Part shown: positions 9,569-20,066 of the stretch, piece after piece
Numbering within the stretch: the first letter of the stretch is position 1
Layout: the number at the start of each line of letters is the position of its first letter
Source: Chondrus crispus
Taxonomy: Eukaryota > Rhodophyta > Florideophyceae > Gigartinales > Gigartinaceae
Assembly: GCF_000350225.1 (NCBI RefSeq)
Contig: NW_005179069.1
Location: 1-64,000, forward strand
Direction: 5' to 3'
DNA length: 64,000 nucleotides
Translations under genes and position numbers: made by a program
The notes under the pieces: model-generated
What the model saw: the letters and a program-made list of their open reading frames with translations, nothing else
What the model was told of the DNA's origin: nothing
The model's database searches: none

Positions 9569-11128
9569 CAGTACCGCCATTATTTATGGCCGCACCCCCA
9601 AGTTGTGCCGTGCTATGGCACGCAGCACACGTTGCATAAAAAACAACAACATTCTTGATAAATCAATGCGTGCTGAGTCCGAATCTGCAATCAGATTTTG
9701 CGAAGCATAAATACTTTTGCAGATATTAATACATGTGTATTCATGGGGTGACATTAAGTATAGAGTACAGTACATTCTCGCGCCAAGAACTCGGCAACCA
9801 AAAGACTCCTTGCCGCGTTCTTTAGCGCGTTAAAAGCCCAATACAATACGCTTCAACACAAGCAGCCTTCCGTGTAAAAAGTACCCAACAGACCCCCCAA
9901 TTATGCCGCGCGGTAAATCCTTAACGGCTGAAGAAAAAGGAAAAGTTGCGGGCCTGCATGATGCTCAGTGGTCGATACGCCGCATCGCCAAGCATGTAGG
10001 CAGGTCTGCAAAAGTAGTAGCTGACTACTTGAAAGCCCCCGAGCTCTACGGAACAAAAGAAGGAGCGGGAGGAAGCCTACGCTGTCTGCGCAGGCAAAAA
10101 GGGCGCTGATCCGAGAAGCGCACAAGGGAGAAATGACATCAACAGAACTTGTCAAGACACTCCAGCTCCCTGTTAAGTCCAGCGGCGTGCGTGCAATACT
10201 CAGCAGCACTCCCACCCTTCGGTATATGCGCATGGCACGCGCACCAATGATGCTTCCGCGCCACAAAATCGCGCGAGAAAGTTGGGCTCGAGATAAGGTG
10301 ACCTGGACGCCTGGTGATTGGGCAAATGTAGTCTGGTCTGACGAGAAGAAGTTTAATCTCGACGGACCAGACGGCTTCCCGTTTTATTGGCATGACTTAC
10401 GAAAGGATAGAAAGGTTTTTTCAAAGCGGCAGCAAGGGGGTGATTCGGTGATGGTTTGGGGTGCGTTTGTTGGGAAAAAGAAGTGTGACTTGGTCGTTTT
10501 AGAAGGGAAGCAGAATGCGCTCAAGTATATTCAGACTCTCGAGACCAATCTCCTTCTTTTTGTTGATCAAGAGCTCGGTCCTAGCTGGACGTTTATGCAA
10601 GATGGTGCAGCTGTACACCGTGCTAATCGCGTTTACGAATGGTTTGAAGAGGAGGAAGTGCACGTTATGGACTGGCCTGCCAAGTCCCCTGACCTCAACC
10701 CTATAGAAAACCTTTGGGGGATCTTGGCAAGGAAAGTGTACGCACATGAAAGGCAGTTTAATAATATCGATGAGCTACTCGAATGTATAATGGACTGCTG
10801 GGAAAATATCAACACTGAGACGTTGGATAAGTTAGTAGGGAGCATGCAGAAGCGTTGCTTTGACTGTGCGATGGCCAAAGGTGGCCCTACGAAGTACTGA
10901 ACCACAGTTGTGGTTGTTTACAAGCACTGTACTTTATAATTACTGTCACCCCATAAATGGTTTTTGATGCATATCTTCCAAACTATTGATGCGTTTCAAA
11001 ATCTGAGCATTGTTTTGGACGCAGCGTGCAGGAATGCGTCAAGGACAAAGCAGTTTTTTATGCAAAGTAAGATTCCTTTACCAGCAATGCATATTTGTGG
11101 GGTGCGGCTATAATTATTGGCGGTACCG
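9569..11128 (+). mobile_element. Tc1-type transposon, 1560 bp, complete ends
   Basis: Bounded by TA on both sides (9567-9568 and 11129-11130). The terminal inverted repeats begin CAGTACCGCCATTATTTATG and CAGTACC or CGGTACCGCCAATAATTA on the other end, and they continue through GCCGCACCCC. Inverted similarity extends about 200 bp inward on each side (TTGCATAAAAAAC; ATGGGGTGACA; GTACAGT), giving long repeats with inner conserved blocks as in IR/DR-type Tc1 elements. It carries one transposase gene. Both ends are complete, so it could still be moved in trans. Confidence 0.93.
9903..10900 (+). pseudogene. Tc1-family DD34E transposase with one frameshift
   Basis: ATG at 9903. The N-terminal 55 residues or so form the paired-type helix-turn-helix region that binds the inverted repeats (LTAEEKGKVAGLHDAQWSIR, IAKHVGRSAKVVADYL). 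Around 10050-10060 the reading frame shifts by one base, probably loss of an A in the ACAAAAG run. The rest continues open to the TGA at 10898-10900. The catalytic triad is visible: D in VVWSDEKKFN, D in FMQDGAAVH and E in NPIENLWG, with exactly 34 residues between the second D and the E. Everything except the single shift looks intact, so it decayed recently or contains a sequencing error. Confidence 0.9.
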
Positions 11129-11824
11129 TATGTAGTGTTCAAGTTTAGTGGCCATTTCTTCAGAAAAGCCTTGTTTGAGGCGATGCTCTTACGAGAGAAT
11201 GCCGCATTTACCGTAAAAGGGGGCGATTTGCCGTGTACAACTTACCCCCCCAAGGGGGGGGGTCCCAACTTGTACAGTAGCTGATTTACGTACAGGGTAT
11301 GATTAGAGCCCGTGCCGTCGTATTACCCCCCAACTTCTGATTTCGTAAAAAAAGCGCTTGTTAAGACACACCCTCAGGGTATGTCTTAACAGGCGCTTTT
11401 TTGAGGGTGTGTCTTAGCCTGTTAGCGCTGCCCCACATGATGGCCGTGACAATCTCATTCTCCAACTGCACCCGCCTCCCCGCCCGCCTCCCCGCGACAC
11501 CTGCCCTTCATTCTCTTGAACCGACCTCCCCCCTCTTAACCCACGCGCTCCCACTCCCCTCTCTCTCACCGTGAACTCCAACCTCGCTCTTCATCCTGTC
11601 CCCGCCGCCGCGCAGCCATGGTCTCTCTTCCCGCTTTCTGCGCCTCTCTCGCGCTCCCGCTGAGCCCGCCGCCACGGCTCCTCTCCTCGCACTTGGCGTG
11701 CCCTCTTCCCGTTGTGCGCCGCTCACGCGCGCTGCTGTGCATGCACGATCAGGATGCCGGCGACAACGCGGAGAAAGAGGCCCCGGATTCCTTTTGCTTT
11801 CGTGTTGATAGTAGTTGAACCAAA
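11129..11824. other. Spacer with second A/T-ended hairpin and TC-rich promoter-like tract
   Basis: 11346-11402 is a hairpin (AAAAAAGCGCTTGTTAAGACA pairing with TGTCTTAACAGGCGCTTTTTT). A third partial inverted copy (GAGGGTGTGTCTTAGCCTGT) follows directly. 11455-11620 is CT-rich. The plus ORF 11618-11818 directly precedes the decayed kinase and may be the remains of its 5' part, but no domain is visible. Confidence 0.4.
11346..11402. repeat. Hairpin, 21-bp arms, A6/T6 ends
   Basis: Arms of 21 bases with one or two mismatches around a 14-base loop (CACCCTCAGGGTA). Same design as the hairpin at 9145-9211. Confidence 0.7.
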
Positions 11825-12683
11825 AAGATACGAGCTCGTCTAAGTTTGAGAAGATGTCCAGTTGAACTTGGCTTTGGCATCTTCTCGGGGGTGATACTGC
11901 GCCTCGACGACGAGACCAACCGCCGCTATGCCGTCAAGATAATGCGAAAAGAAAAACCTTGAGTATCTCGAGATGGCCCGTTACGCCCGACGCGAAGCCG
12001 TTGTCCTCCGCAAGCTCTCTCACCCCAAAATTGTCCGCTTTGTCGAGGCCATTCAGAGCAATACACAACTCTTTCTCGTCTTGAAGATAGCTCCTGTCAA
12101 GGAACTTTTGGACATTGTTGCAGACGGCCCACTCAGAGAGCAAGATTCAAAGGGTTGTACAAGCCAGATTACTTCCGCGGTGGCCTACTTACATGCTGTT
12201 CGCATCGTCCATGGCGATTTAAACCCCGAGAATATCCTCGTTGATGTCGAAACACGATCCTTGAAGATTAGTGATTTTGGTCTCACAGGTATTATCAGGA
12301 AACAATCTGTTATGTGCACCTCGTGTGGGTCAAGTTATTATTCTGCCCCGGAAGTTACATACAGCATTGGCGAGGGCTACGATGGTACGAAAGCTGATGC
12401 ATGGTCCTAAGGTATCATTTCCTACATTATGCTGACGGGCTCCCACCCGTATGTTGATGCGGATGGCGATCTTATCACTGCTATGATGGGCGAAGGCATG
12501 GTCGAGTACGCCGAGTATCTTTCGCGCGGCGTTATCCACTTCATCTCACGTTTGCTCGCAATTGATTCCCGTATGCGCTACTCGGTTGCCCAGGGCTCCT
12601 CACACCTTTGCCTTACCGGGAAGCCTGTACCAATGACCGGACACCCGTCAGAGCTTAAAAGACGGCCCCAAGAAATACACTGA
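11825..12683 (+). pseudogene. Decayed serine/threonine protein kinase
   Basis: Kinase subdomains appear in order but broken. A glycine loop and VAIK-type lysine (ELGFGIFSGV, YAVKIMRKE) lie in one frame and run into a stop near 11961. From 11973 a shifted frame gives the alpha-C region (RREAVVLRKLSHPKIVRFVE), a degenerate catalytic loop IVHGDLNPENIL (HRD changed to HGD, KPEN to NPEN), SDFGLTG, and SAPEV at the activation-loop end. An in-frame TAA at 12408-12410 interrupts DAWS/GIISYIMLTG. The loss of the catalytic HRD arginine and loop lysine, the frameshift and the stop together mean no active kinase. The best fit is the CAMK/SNF1-like group. Confidence 0.8.
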
Positions 12684-12899
12684 TTTGCGCACGGGCGGTA
12701 TCGCTGATGGCACACGAGGGAGCGTTAAGAGACCAGGCACATTTACTGGAGGCCACGACAAGACTGTTTTCGGACGAAATCATTCAGATAGGTACAATCA
12801 CAGTTCCCCGAGTTTTGCAATGCGGAGACGCTCAAGTCAAAAAATTGCAGCGGTTCATTTCTGTGGTTCCGAAAGCATAACAACACACAAGAACACGAG

Positions 12900-14503
12900 A
12901 TGAACGGCGACCGCACGGATGGAAATCCCACCGAAACGCTACTATCGCGGAGAGGGCCGTTAGATCGACTTAAGGGCACGCGGAAAGGCCATGGATTTAG
13001 GCGCGAAGGAAGGGTCACCTTCGATATCATGAACGGTATGAACGAACGACCAGGGCATACGGATGCTGGCGAGGGAAGCGGGCCTCGCGTGTGAAGGCAA
13101 CTCTCCATGTCACGCCGCGCCAGGGCATTACTCATGCGCCTAGCTACGCGGCGCTTTGGAGGCGCGAGTACAAGCTGTTCAAGCAGCTCGGCGAGGGGGA
13201 TGCAAGAATGACGAGGCACTGGAACGGATCTGCGTGTCAAGCGTGGAACGGCATATCGTTGGCCTGAGGGAGTACGCGGCTAGGACAGGGTGCTGCGACA
13301 GGCGCTGGAAGAGGACGTGTACGGACGGAAAGCGGCGGGGACTGAGCACGGGGTGCGTAAGTAGGCAGGGGCGTTTTAGAAAGGCGTTAGGGGAAGCGGG
13401 AGAGCGTAAGGGAAGTTTGGCGCGGGGAAAACGTATGTGGATGCCGGGCAGGGAGAGTGAGACGTACGAGAGATCTTTGAGGAGCAAAAAGCACGGGATT
13501 GGGCTGATACTGGATCTCTTGCAGAAGAAAAGGATAGCAAAGACCAAGAAGGACGAAGGGAGAAGGTGTACGCAGCGATGTAGTGAATGGGCGAGAGGCT
13601 GGAGAAAATGGACAAGCCCAACTTCGGGACCGATGCCAAGCCCACATGCGCTTATGAGACCGACTTCGAGCCCAAAGTTCCGGCTCTTCTGTTTGACGTG
13701 TCGTATTTGGATTTGGATGACGTTGAGGAATCGTTCAGTTTTGCATCGGACGCCCTCCCTCACCGTCGGTAAAAGTTCTCGATGTTAATCTCGTTTTTCG
13801 CACTGCTTATGTGGATTTCTGGCGAACTAGATTTGTCTTCGGGCGGTTTAACGAAGGGAACTTTGTTAAAACCATATCCGAGGTGTGCACCGGGGACAGA
13901 ATCGCGAAACTGTCAGATCGTTAAGATTGCCTGCCTTTGTATTGCTACCGCACTGACGGTTGGGACTACCGCTTGATCGTGCAAGGAGTCGTGCGAGATG
14001 ATACTTTCCAGATTGAAACGCTGGGCGAGATAGAGGATGACGACTGTCATCAAGTCTCTAGGCAGCAGGGTAGTTTCCGGGCAAAATTCCTTCCGCATCT
14101 TGACAATGACCGAGAGGAGGCTATGGAAGGAGACCACCTGGCGGCGATCAAGACCTTTGCCGTTTCGTTTTGGAACAATGGGAAGGGTAACGGATACCAT
14201 CATTTCTCTAGCGCTCGCGGCGGCGATAACAACGTTTTGCGGGCGACACTGTATGGTATTAAACAACTGGAGAGATGGGAGATTGTGAAGATAGAGATTC
14301 AAGAACCTAGGTTCTTACGAACGGCTGTTCGTGGACCTGAGCGGGCTGTGTTGAGTTCTTGGGCTTTGGTGGTGCTTTGTGTGTTGATCGTGCTGACGGG
14401 AGCCGGAGCAGCGGCATTATCATTGGTGAAGAGACGGACGGGAACGGAAGGGGTACCCGTGACATGTACAGTAGTAGCTTGGCAGGTAATAAGATGGAGG
14501 TGA
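12900..14503 (+). pseudogene. Decayed unidentified gene with one membrane segment
   Basis: Protein-like stretches follow one another in shifting frames with several stops: 12900-13094, about 13100-13260 (APSYAALWRREYKLFKQLGE), an acidic stretch at 13587-13760 (FDVSYLDLDDVEESFSF), about 13770-13922 (VNLVFRTAYVDFWRTRFVFG, ending in TAA) and 13937-14503. The last part holds about 22 hydrophobic residues (SSWALVVLCVLIVLTGAGAA, encoded at about 14355-14430) followed by KRR, a typical single-pass membrane segment. I do not recognise the protein. The continuity of the pieces across stops is what suggests a pseudogene rather than chance. Confidence 0.45.
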
Positions 14504-14599
14504 AAGCAAGACTGCAAGACCTCTAAATGTCATTCCGAAAGCGCTAGAAAACGTACCTAGACGAACTCAAGGAATGTCGGGAATCTTTCGCCACGAAAA

Positions 14600-14881
14600 C
14601 AGATTATAAGATGGAAACCCTGACACCAGTACAACGCAGGCTTTTCAGAATCGCAACTGCTCACCGTGCAAAACGCTTCTGCCTTGGGTGTGGATCGGAC
14701 CCAGGAGCTCACTCGTGTCGCGTAAAAGGTCAATGACTTGGCCACGCCCGTTAGGGATATCGCGTTGCGGTTTTTCGAGGTGGGTGAAGACCGCTTGGCT
14801 GCGGAGACGGATGCATTAGGAAGCAAGAGGCAGTTTGTGTTGAGAGTAAAGCGGTTGCGCATATGGATGTTTCCGGTTTAA
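14600..14881 (+). pseudogene. Coding remnant downstream of the decayed membrane-protein gene
   Basis: One frame reads AGFSESQLLTVQNASALGVD, then a TAA near 14728, then VNDLATPVRDIALRFFEVGE and onward to the TAA at 14879-14881. The composition is helical and charged. It may belong to the same decayed gene as 12900-14503. No domain is recognised. Confidence 0.3.
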
Positions 14882-15498
14882 TTTTCGGTGCTTCATGGCT
14901 CGGGCTCTCAGTCAGTTGGTGGTTGTTTTGACGTCTATTGCGGGGGTTAGATACCGAGCGATCCTTTTTTTTTGAAGGGGGGGGGGGGGGGAGGGCAACA
15001 ACTGTCGCAGGACTAATCAGGAAATGCGAAATTATCATGGACTTGAAAGTGGTTCCATGCCAGACTTGGCATATCGTTGTCGTGCGTGATCACTGTGCTT
15101 CCGTCGGGGTAGTAAGGTACCGTTAACGCCGAAGGTGCGCACGAGCTGCGGCGTGGCGCGGACGGAGCCGTCCGCAGCGATGGTGAGGAGTTCTATGCCG
15201 AGGGGGATTAGGGGGTTAGCGGTTAGGGAATCTACGTCATTTTTTCACAAGGGTCGTCTAAGCGAAACTATTGGAGTGGAATCCTAGCAATGGCCGGATA
15301 ATCTCCGTAAATGTGGCTTGTTGCTGCAGAAACCTTGAAACTTGGATATGCCAGCATCCGGGTTGGTGCCCGAAAGAAAAGGGTCAACTGAGTTCACCTC
15401 GCAGAAACTGCAACCGTATAATCTAACCAGCAAGTCTGGCTTCAAGACAAGAAGTGGAACCCAAGTCTCCGCACCTTAACGATCCGTTGGAGGGCCAG
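14882..15498. other. Spacer with poly-T/poly-G tract
   Basis: Contains T9 followed by GAA and G15 (14977-14991), which is slippage-prone. No gene is supported between here and the Uma2 gene end. Confidence 0.4.
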
Positions 15499-16866
15499 TT
15501 ATTCTTTGCCAGAAGCCTGTCGGCAAGTATTTCGCCTTCCAGTGCGAGGCTGTAGTGAGTTGCGCTTTTTTCTCACCGAGGGCGATCCAACTTCGACTAC
15601 CCTCCTCTTCATCGTCTTGTGAGGCAGAGACGCCGGCGATTTCGGACTGCCTGTACCAGAATCGCCTAGATTACGCATAGATATCGTGAGTCTTGTTGGC
15701 GGCCGCGCTCTTCGGCTAGTGATTCTTTTTCTTTTGGCGCTCTCACCCGAGTCGTTTCCTTCGTCATCAGTTAAGACGTTTGCTTTAGTGACATTGCCAT
15801 TCTTGTGTCTGGCATACTTTAACTGCCGCTTCAGATCTTCAATCTCACGTTCAGCTTGTTCCGCCCTACATTCAGCTTGTTCCGCCTTACATTCAGCTTG
15901 TTCCGCCCTACATTCAGCTTGTTCCGCCCTACATTCAGCAGTGTCCTTCCTATGCTTCTCTTCTTGATGAAATTTCCGCAGGAACTTATAATCGAGCATC
16001 TGAGCTGCAGTTAGCTTGAAATGGTCGAAAAACGAACAGTTTACCTTCTCTTTACCTTTGTATGTTTTCGCGATATACTTTTTTCGTCTGTTGAGCGTGA
16101 ATACAGTTACGCACGGAGACCAATTCTTGACATTCTTTTGCCGATCTACAACGACAAATTCCTTCACTCCCTCTTGTTCATACTCATTTCGCTTTATACC
16201 TAGATCAGTGCGACGGTTGTTACTTGTGACCTCAATAAGCATGACCGGATGCGGCGAAGAGGGAAGACGCGAGGTAGCCTCCTCCTGTTCACCTGATGAG
16301 TCTTCTGTGTCTGGTGAGGGCAAGGCAGACGAAGAATCAACTTGATACTCACACTTTGTGCTCCTCTTCGAAATGATACGCACACCTCTTTGCGTGTTAT
16401 GCTGAATTTGAGGCTTGTAGTCCGCAGGGAGGTACTCCAAGATTCGGTCGAGAAAAGTGATGAGTTGACCATGTTCTTCATCAGCCATCGGAGGGCACCA
16501 CACGAGCAGACCGTCCACAAGTTCGTAACGATGGTCGCTATCGCAACCTAACGTGAGATATTCTTCGAATGTACAAGGCGTCAGGTGCAGAGCTCTTGGC
16601 GGCCGATTCTTGTAGCTGAGTCGCTCCGCTGGAGCCAGTGGAGGGGCGTTATCGTTCACAGTTTGAGCAAGGTTGGCGCGAGGACTATTAGTGGTAGCAA
16701 TTGGTTCGTGAACATCTGCCACGGGTGAACTCTGGGCACAAAAGGTCGGTGGTAGGTTGAACGGGAGGACGGTGGATGAAGCGATGCTGTCAAGATCTTC
16801 CTGGTCCTGATGTTGCGCATAAATCACCCCGCACTCTTCGCCTTGTCTTGTGCGTGGGCTTGGCAT
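15499..16866 (-). CDS. Uma2-family PD-(D/E)XK nuclease-like protein
   Basis: 455 codons from ATG 16866. The frame is open 38 codons further upstream, but without an ATG. Residues 100-260 or so match the Uma2 (DUF820) fold: YELVDGLLVWCPP (about residue 114), a Cys/Tyr-Gln-Val-Asp strand, then MLIEVTSNNRRTDLGIKRNE (about 210-228), whose E and K match the PD-(D/E)XK active site, then KEFVVVDR. The family is named as putative endonucleases, and activity is rarely shown. Residues 311-339 are four in-frame copies of AEQAECR-type heptads, followed by a predicted coiled coil and a basic Ser/Arg-rich tail. Uma2 proteins are abundant in cyanobacteria and other bacteria, so a single-exon eukaryotic copy suggests old horizontal transfer. 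Its role here is unknown. No frameshift or stop is present. Confidence 0.8.
   Translation of the reverse strand: MPSPRTRQGEECGVIYAQHQDQEDLDSIASSTVLPFNLPPTFCAQSSPVADVHEPIATTNSPRANLAQTVNDNAPPLAPAERLSYKNRPPRALHLTPCTFEEYLTLGCDSDHRYELVDGLLVWCPPMADEEHGQLITFLDRILEYLPADYKPQIQHNTQRGVRIISKRSTKCEYQVDSSSALPSPDTEDSSGEQEEATSRLPSSPHPVMLIEVTSNNRRTDLGIKRNEYEQEGVKEFVVVDRQKNVKNWSPCVTVFTLNRRKKYIAKTYKGKEKVNCSFFDHFKLTAAQMLDYKFLRKFHQEEKHRKDTAECRAEQAECRAEQAECKAEQAECRAEQAEREIEDLKRQLKYARHKNGNVTKANVLTDDEGNDSGESAKRKRITSRRARPPTRLTISMRNLGDSGTGSPKSPASLPHKTMKRRVVEVGSPSVRKKRNSLQPRTGRRNTCRQASGKE
15850..15933 (-). repeat. Four in-frame 21-bp repeats in the Uma2 gene
   Basis: The unit TTCAGCTTGTTCCGCCCTACA repeats four times with one or two substitutions, encoding a seven-residue Ala-Glu-Gln-Ala-Glu-Cys-Arg/Lys unit on the minus strand. 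The 7-residue period suits a coiled coil and lets copy number vary without frame change. Confidence 0.95.
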
Positions 16867-17141
16867 GTCCCTGACCGCACTACTGGTCCTAGTGGAAGGG
16901 CAGGGAGGGTGAGGATTGTAGCGCACCGCGATTGCAGAGCACAACTTTGTGTGAACACTTGTGAATTCTTTGCGATGCACGCATCCCGAGTCCTAGACGT
17001 TTCCGCGGAAAGAAAAAGGAAACAAAAAGAAAGGTTTCTATTGCAATTCCTGAAAAATATTGAATACATTACAGTATTGGGGTGTGACGGTACAGTATAA
17101 ACCTTTCGGGTGGGTTGGCGCCAAGACTTCGGTTCAACTTA

Positions 17142-17535
17142 GAGCACCCCTATCCGTTTGGCTAAATTTGGTGGCTAAATGTGTAAAATTTTGCGTTTGC
17201 ATATAGCATTTCTGTGCGTAACACTATCGGTTTAGGAGTAAATTTGAAATTGAAGTGCCCTGATAGGGCATAGTGTACGAGGGGTGCGGGGCATCGAGTA
17301 AGAGAGGTACTGTATTGACACTGTTCTATGGTCTTTTGGCCAAGTGGCGCCATGTAATTCGCGTCTCTATATGGTCAAATGAGTAAATTTGTCGCCATCC
17401 GGCTTCCAATATAGAGATAGATATAGCCAAAAAGGCCAAAATTTTGGAGATAACCAGTCCGATGGGGATGAAAGAGGCTATATGTATCTCTGTATGCCAA
17501 ATATTTACATATACACAGCCCCGATAGGGGTGCTC
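17142..17535. mobile_element. Harbinger-like MITE, 394 bp
   Basis: Terminal inverted repeats GAGCACCCCTATC at both ends, with flanking TTA at 17139-17141 and 17536-17538. A TTA/TAA duplication is the signature of PIF/Harbinger elements. The interior is AT-rich with sub-terminal GGCTAAAT and CCGATGGGG-type repeats and has no transposase. It lies about 275 bp upstream of the Uma2 start and could affect its promoter. Confidence 0.75.
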
Positions 17536-17599
17536 TTATGACCTGAACAGTATGCAAGGGTACACCTCTGCGAAGTTCGCAGGTGCTGTCCGCACGGCT

Positions 17600-17645
17600 N
17601 NNNNNNNNNNNNNNNNNNNNNNNNNNNNNNNNNNNNNNNNNNNNN
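17600..17645. other. Assembly gap (46 N)
   Basis: Run of N. It is followed by three copies of a CACCCCGTTCCCCT-containing repeat (17648-17698), which may be why the assembly broke here. Confidence 0.99.
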
Positions 17646-18703
17646 AGCACCACCCCGTTCCCCTCACACCCCGTTCCCCTCACACCCCGTTCCCCTCATT
17701 CAAACATTTATTTATTTTGAAGCTGTTGACAGCTTCAACAAAGTTTTTGGAATGACATCATTCCAAAAACTTTGTTGTTACATTCAAACCCTTTCGCAAT
17801 CCTCCCCACTTGCGGCCCGCAACGCGCGCCACGGAGCCCACTTGTACTAAACACACGATGTGCCAACACCGCAGCAACAATTCGCAACGCCAAGGGTGGA
17901 AGCAAACCTTCCCCGCCCCCTCTGCGAGAAGACCAAGGACCACAAACATCGACAAACAGCGACTAACAACGGCAAGAGAGAAAGAGATTCCGAGAGAGGG
18001 AGATATAGAGAAGAACAAGCGCTGCTTTGCCACCGCCGCCTATTCAAATCCGAACAACACCCCGTGACGCCCGCTGCACCGTGAGTCTATGGCACGCGCT
18101 CGCGCCGTCGACACCCGTGCGTCACACCGCACGACTCCGCGTCCACAGCCGGCCCCTCCCAGCGCTGTAGAGCCGCGCCCTTCCTGGCGGCCGCTGCGCC
18201 CCCCCACCTCCCCCCCTGATCTCAATTGACTCTGATCCCTCTCCTTGCCGTTTCAGCCATAACAGCTCTTTGCCGGAGCACCATCACCGGCCGAAAAAAC
18301 AAAGCCCTAAAACAGCGTGCAACTTCTTGCGTGCCCAATCAGACCCTCACAAAGGATACGCGGCCTTTCCTGCAAAACAAGGTTAACGTTCAGAGCAGCA
18401 CAGGGAAGAATGACGAAAAGGGAAGGCCTTGCTCTTTTAAAAGTTTGAGACATCACACGAATGATTTACCTATGACCTCGGGGGGCGAATTTTTTATTGA
18501 GGATGGCTGTCGCGGAGAGTGCTCCACAGCATCTTAAGCCGCAACTTTCCCGCTACAAAAAAAATTAGCACTCTGATCACTCCAGCAAATCTTTACTTGT
18601 ACAGTACACATCTTGCGGTTAGCATTGCGTCCTATTCTACTTACAATAAGTTCGGAAAACCAGATGACTACATACACATGCCGCCTCGAGGGGGAACAAA
18701 CTG
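17646..18703. other. Spacer with 42-bp palindrome; no gene supported
   Basis: 17736-17777 is a near-perfect palindrome (CAACAAAGTTTTTGGAATGA and its complement around a CA centre). The rest is C-rich then AT-rich, with only short overlapping ORFs lacking domains. Confidence 0.5.
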
Positions 18704-19105
18704 ATGCGTTTTGGTCTTCATTCTTCGTCGGTCGCTGCCGTCAACTGGTTCTTAACCAGATTCGCATACTCTCCATTCGTTGGTATCAACCTTGACCAAC
18801 CGGTTACCAGAGCAGATCTAGAAAGATTGGCAGCTTCCCAACCTAATTACAATGCCAAGGCGACTGTCGTGAGGGAGATTCTTGGGAATGCAAGAGAGGT
18901 AACGTCCTCACGAAACATTAATTTCACCGCAAACGGTGTTGGAGTCACCCCAAGCATTGCATTTTCACAGAAAACCGGCAATGTTGCACGGCTTTATTTC
19001 GAAGACGGAACTTCAGTTCTCATTGAAGGCACGCTGACGAACAGTGCTCCTCCACCGTCAACCATCCCTGACTTGCTTAGTTTTGAACCGTTTCTCCTTG
19101 TCTAG
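18704..19105 (+). CDS. Orphan protein, copy 1 (paralog of 36921-37304)
   Basis: 133 codons from ATG 18704. From residue 27 it aligns without gaps over most of its length with the ORF at 36921-37304: GINLDQ, ADLER.AAS.PNYNAKA, VREI.G, and RLYFEDGTS.LIEG ending in NSAPPPST. Similarity continues about 85 bp past both stop codons, so this is a duplicated DNA segment. The first 25 residues differ, so the start is uncertain. The C-terminal YFEDGTSxLIEG looks like a beta hairpin. No signal peptide or known domain is visible. Conservation of amino acids above that of silent positions would show it is a real gene; I could not compute this. Confidence 0.5.
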   Translation: MRFGLHSSSVAAVNWFLTRFAYSPFVGINLDQPVTRADLERLAASQPNYNAKATVVREILGNAREVTSSRNINFTANGVGVTPSIAFSQKTGNVARLYFEDGTSVLIEGTLTNSAPPPSTIPDLLSFEPFLLV

Positions 19106-19728
19106 CGTAAATCTCATCTTTTTAGTCGTCCTCAATTCCCAGCTTCATACAGTACGACTGCTCTTCGTTGCGCTAGCTGCTTACCTGTTACAATATGGTG
19201 CGAAGCATTGTCGTTCTTACCACAACTTCCCCAATGGCATGTAGAGTGACAGTTCGATTCTCTCTGGCATGCATCAAGTAAGGGGAGATGAGCTAAGACG
19301 ATATCATAATTACTGCGAACACCAAAACATCTGTGCATCTCTCGTTAGATCTGTTCCTGGTGTTGAGATCGTGACTTCATGCAGAGCATAAAAAATTGCC
19401 CTTTTGGTTCCGTGCGTAGCATCTACACTCTGTAATACAGTATGCGTACTATCTCGATCCAGTTTTTGAGATTCTGTTAACAAAGCAAGCATGGCTGTGC
19501 CAAAAAATTTGCGTGAGTACCTTTTCAGTTCTGTTCTGCTCTATTTAAAACTAAGGGAATTCAGGACATATTTTCAGATTGTAATTGACTCCGCCGTCGT
19601 CAAGAAGAGAAATCAACCCGGAAGAGGCATATTGCCCATTTGAACATTCTGGCAATCTGAAGAATTGCGTCATTGGTCTGTTAAAACTCCTTGACTCTTT
19701 TTAGTGTTAATTGGAAGGTGCACGTCTT
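19106..19728. other. Intergenic, no gene supported
   Basis: AT-rich. The first 85 bases are homologous to the 3' flank of the second orphan copy (37305-37402). Confidence 0.4.
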
Positions 19729-20037
19729 TTATCGCTTGCATGTTGTCTTGCCTTTAATGCTTGATTTGGGAATAACCTCAGTATGACGAGATGTTCCCCT
19801 CTCTGAACAGTAAGGTGTTACCAAGTTGTGTATCTCCAAATCTTCTTTCGTGCTAAAATAAGTCCTGCATTTGTTGCAGAATATGTTTTTCTTCGTACTT
19901 CCTATCTTCCTACGGGAGCCTTCTGTAGATCTTGCACCTCTAGTGACCATGTCGAATTGCTGTATTTGCTTCCTAAAGTTTCTTAGAGGTAACACTGAAT
20001 TCCTGTACAGATGTTTCCCTGTTTTATGTAATGCCAA
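19729..20037 (-). CDS. Possible C2HC zinc-finger fragment
   Basis: The minus-strand frame is open from about 20081 to a stop at 19729. The first in-frame ATG is at 19950; upstream starts are TTG only. Residues FCNKCRTYFSTKEDLEIHNL...YC give CX2CX12HX6C, close to a C2H2 finger with an enlarged last spacing. The protein is basic. Without an upstream ATG it may be an exon, a transposon remnant or a chance ORF. Confidence 0.25.
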   Translation of the reverse strand: MALHKTGKHLYRNSVLPLRNFRKQIQQFDMVTRGARSTEGSRRKIGSTKKNIFCNKCRTYFSTKEDLEIHNLVTPYCSERGTSRHTEVIPKSSIKGKTTCKR

Positions 20038-20066
20038 TGAATGTTGCTGGGAGTAATTTTCATCAT

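Noticed and set aside
15499..16866. Window being bacterial because of Uma2 and APH genes
   Set aside because: Chromodomain Gypsy elements, Tc1, pogo and piggyBac-type transposons and the lack of operon structure show a eukaryotic nuclear genome.
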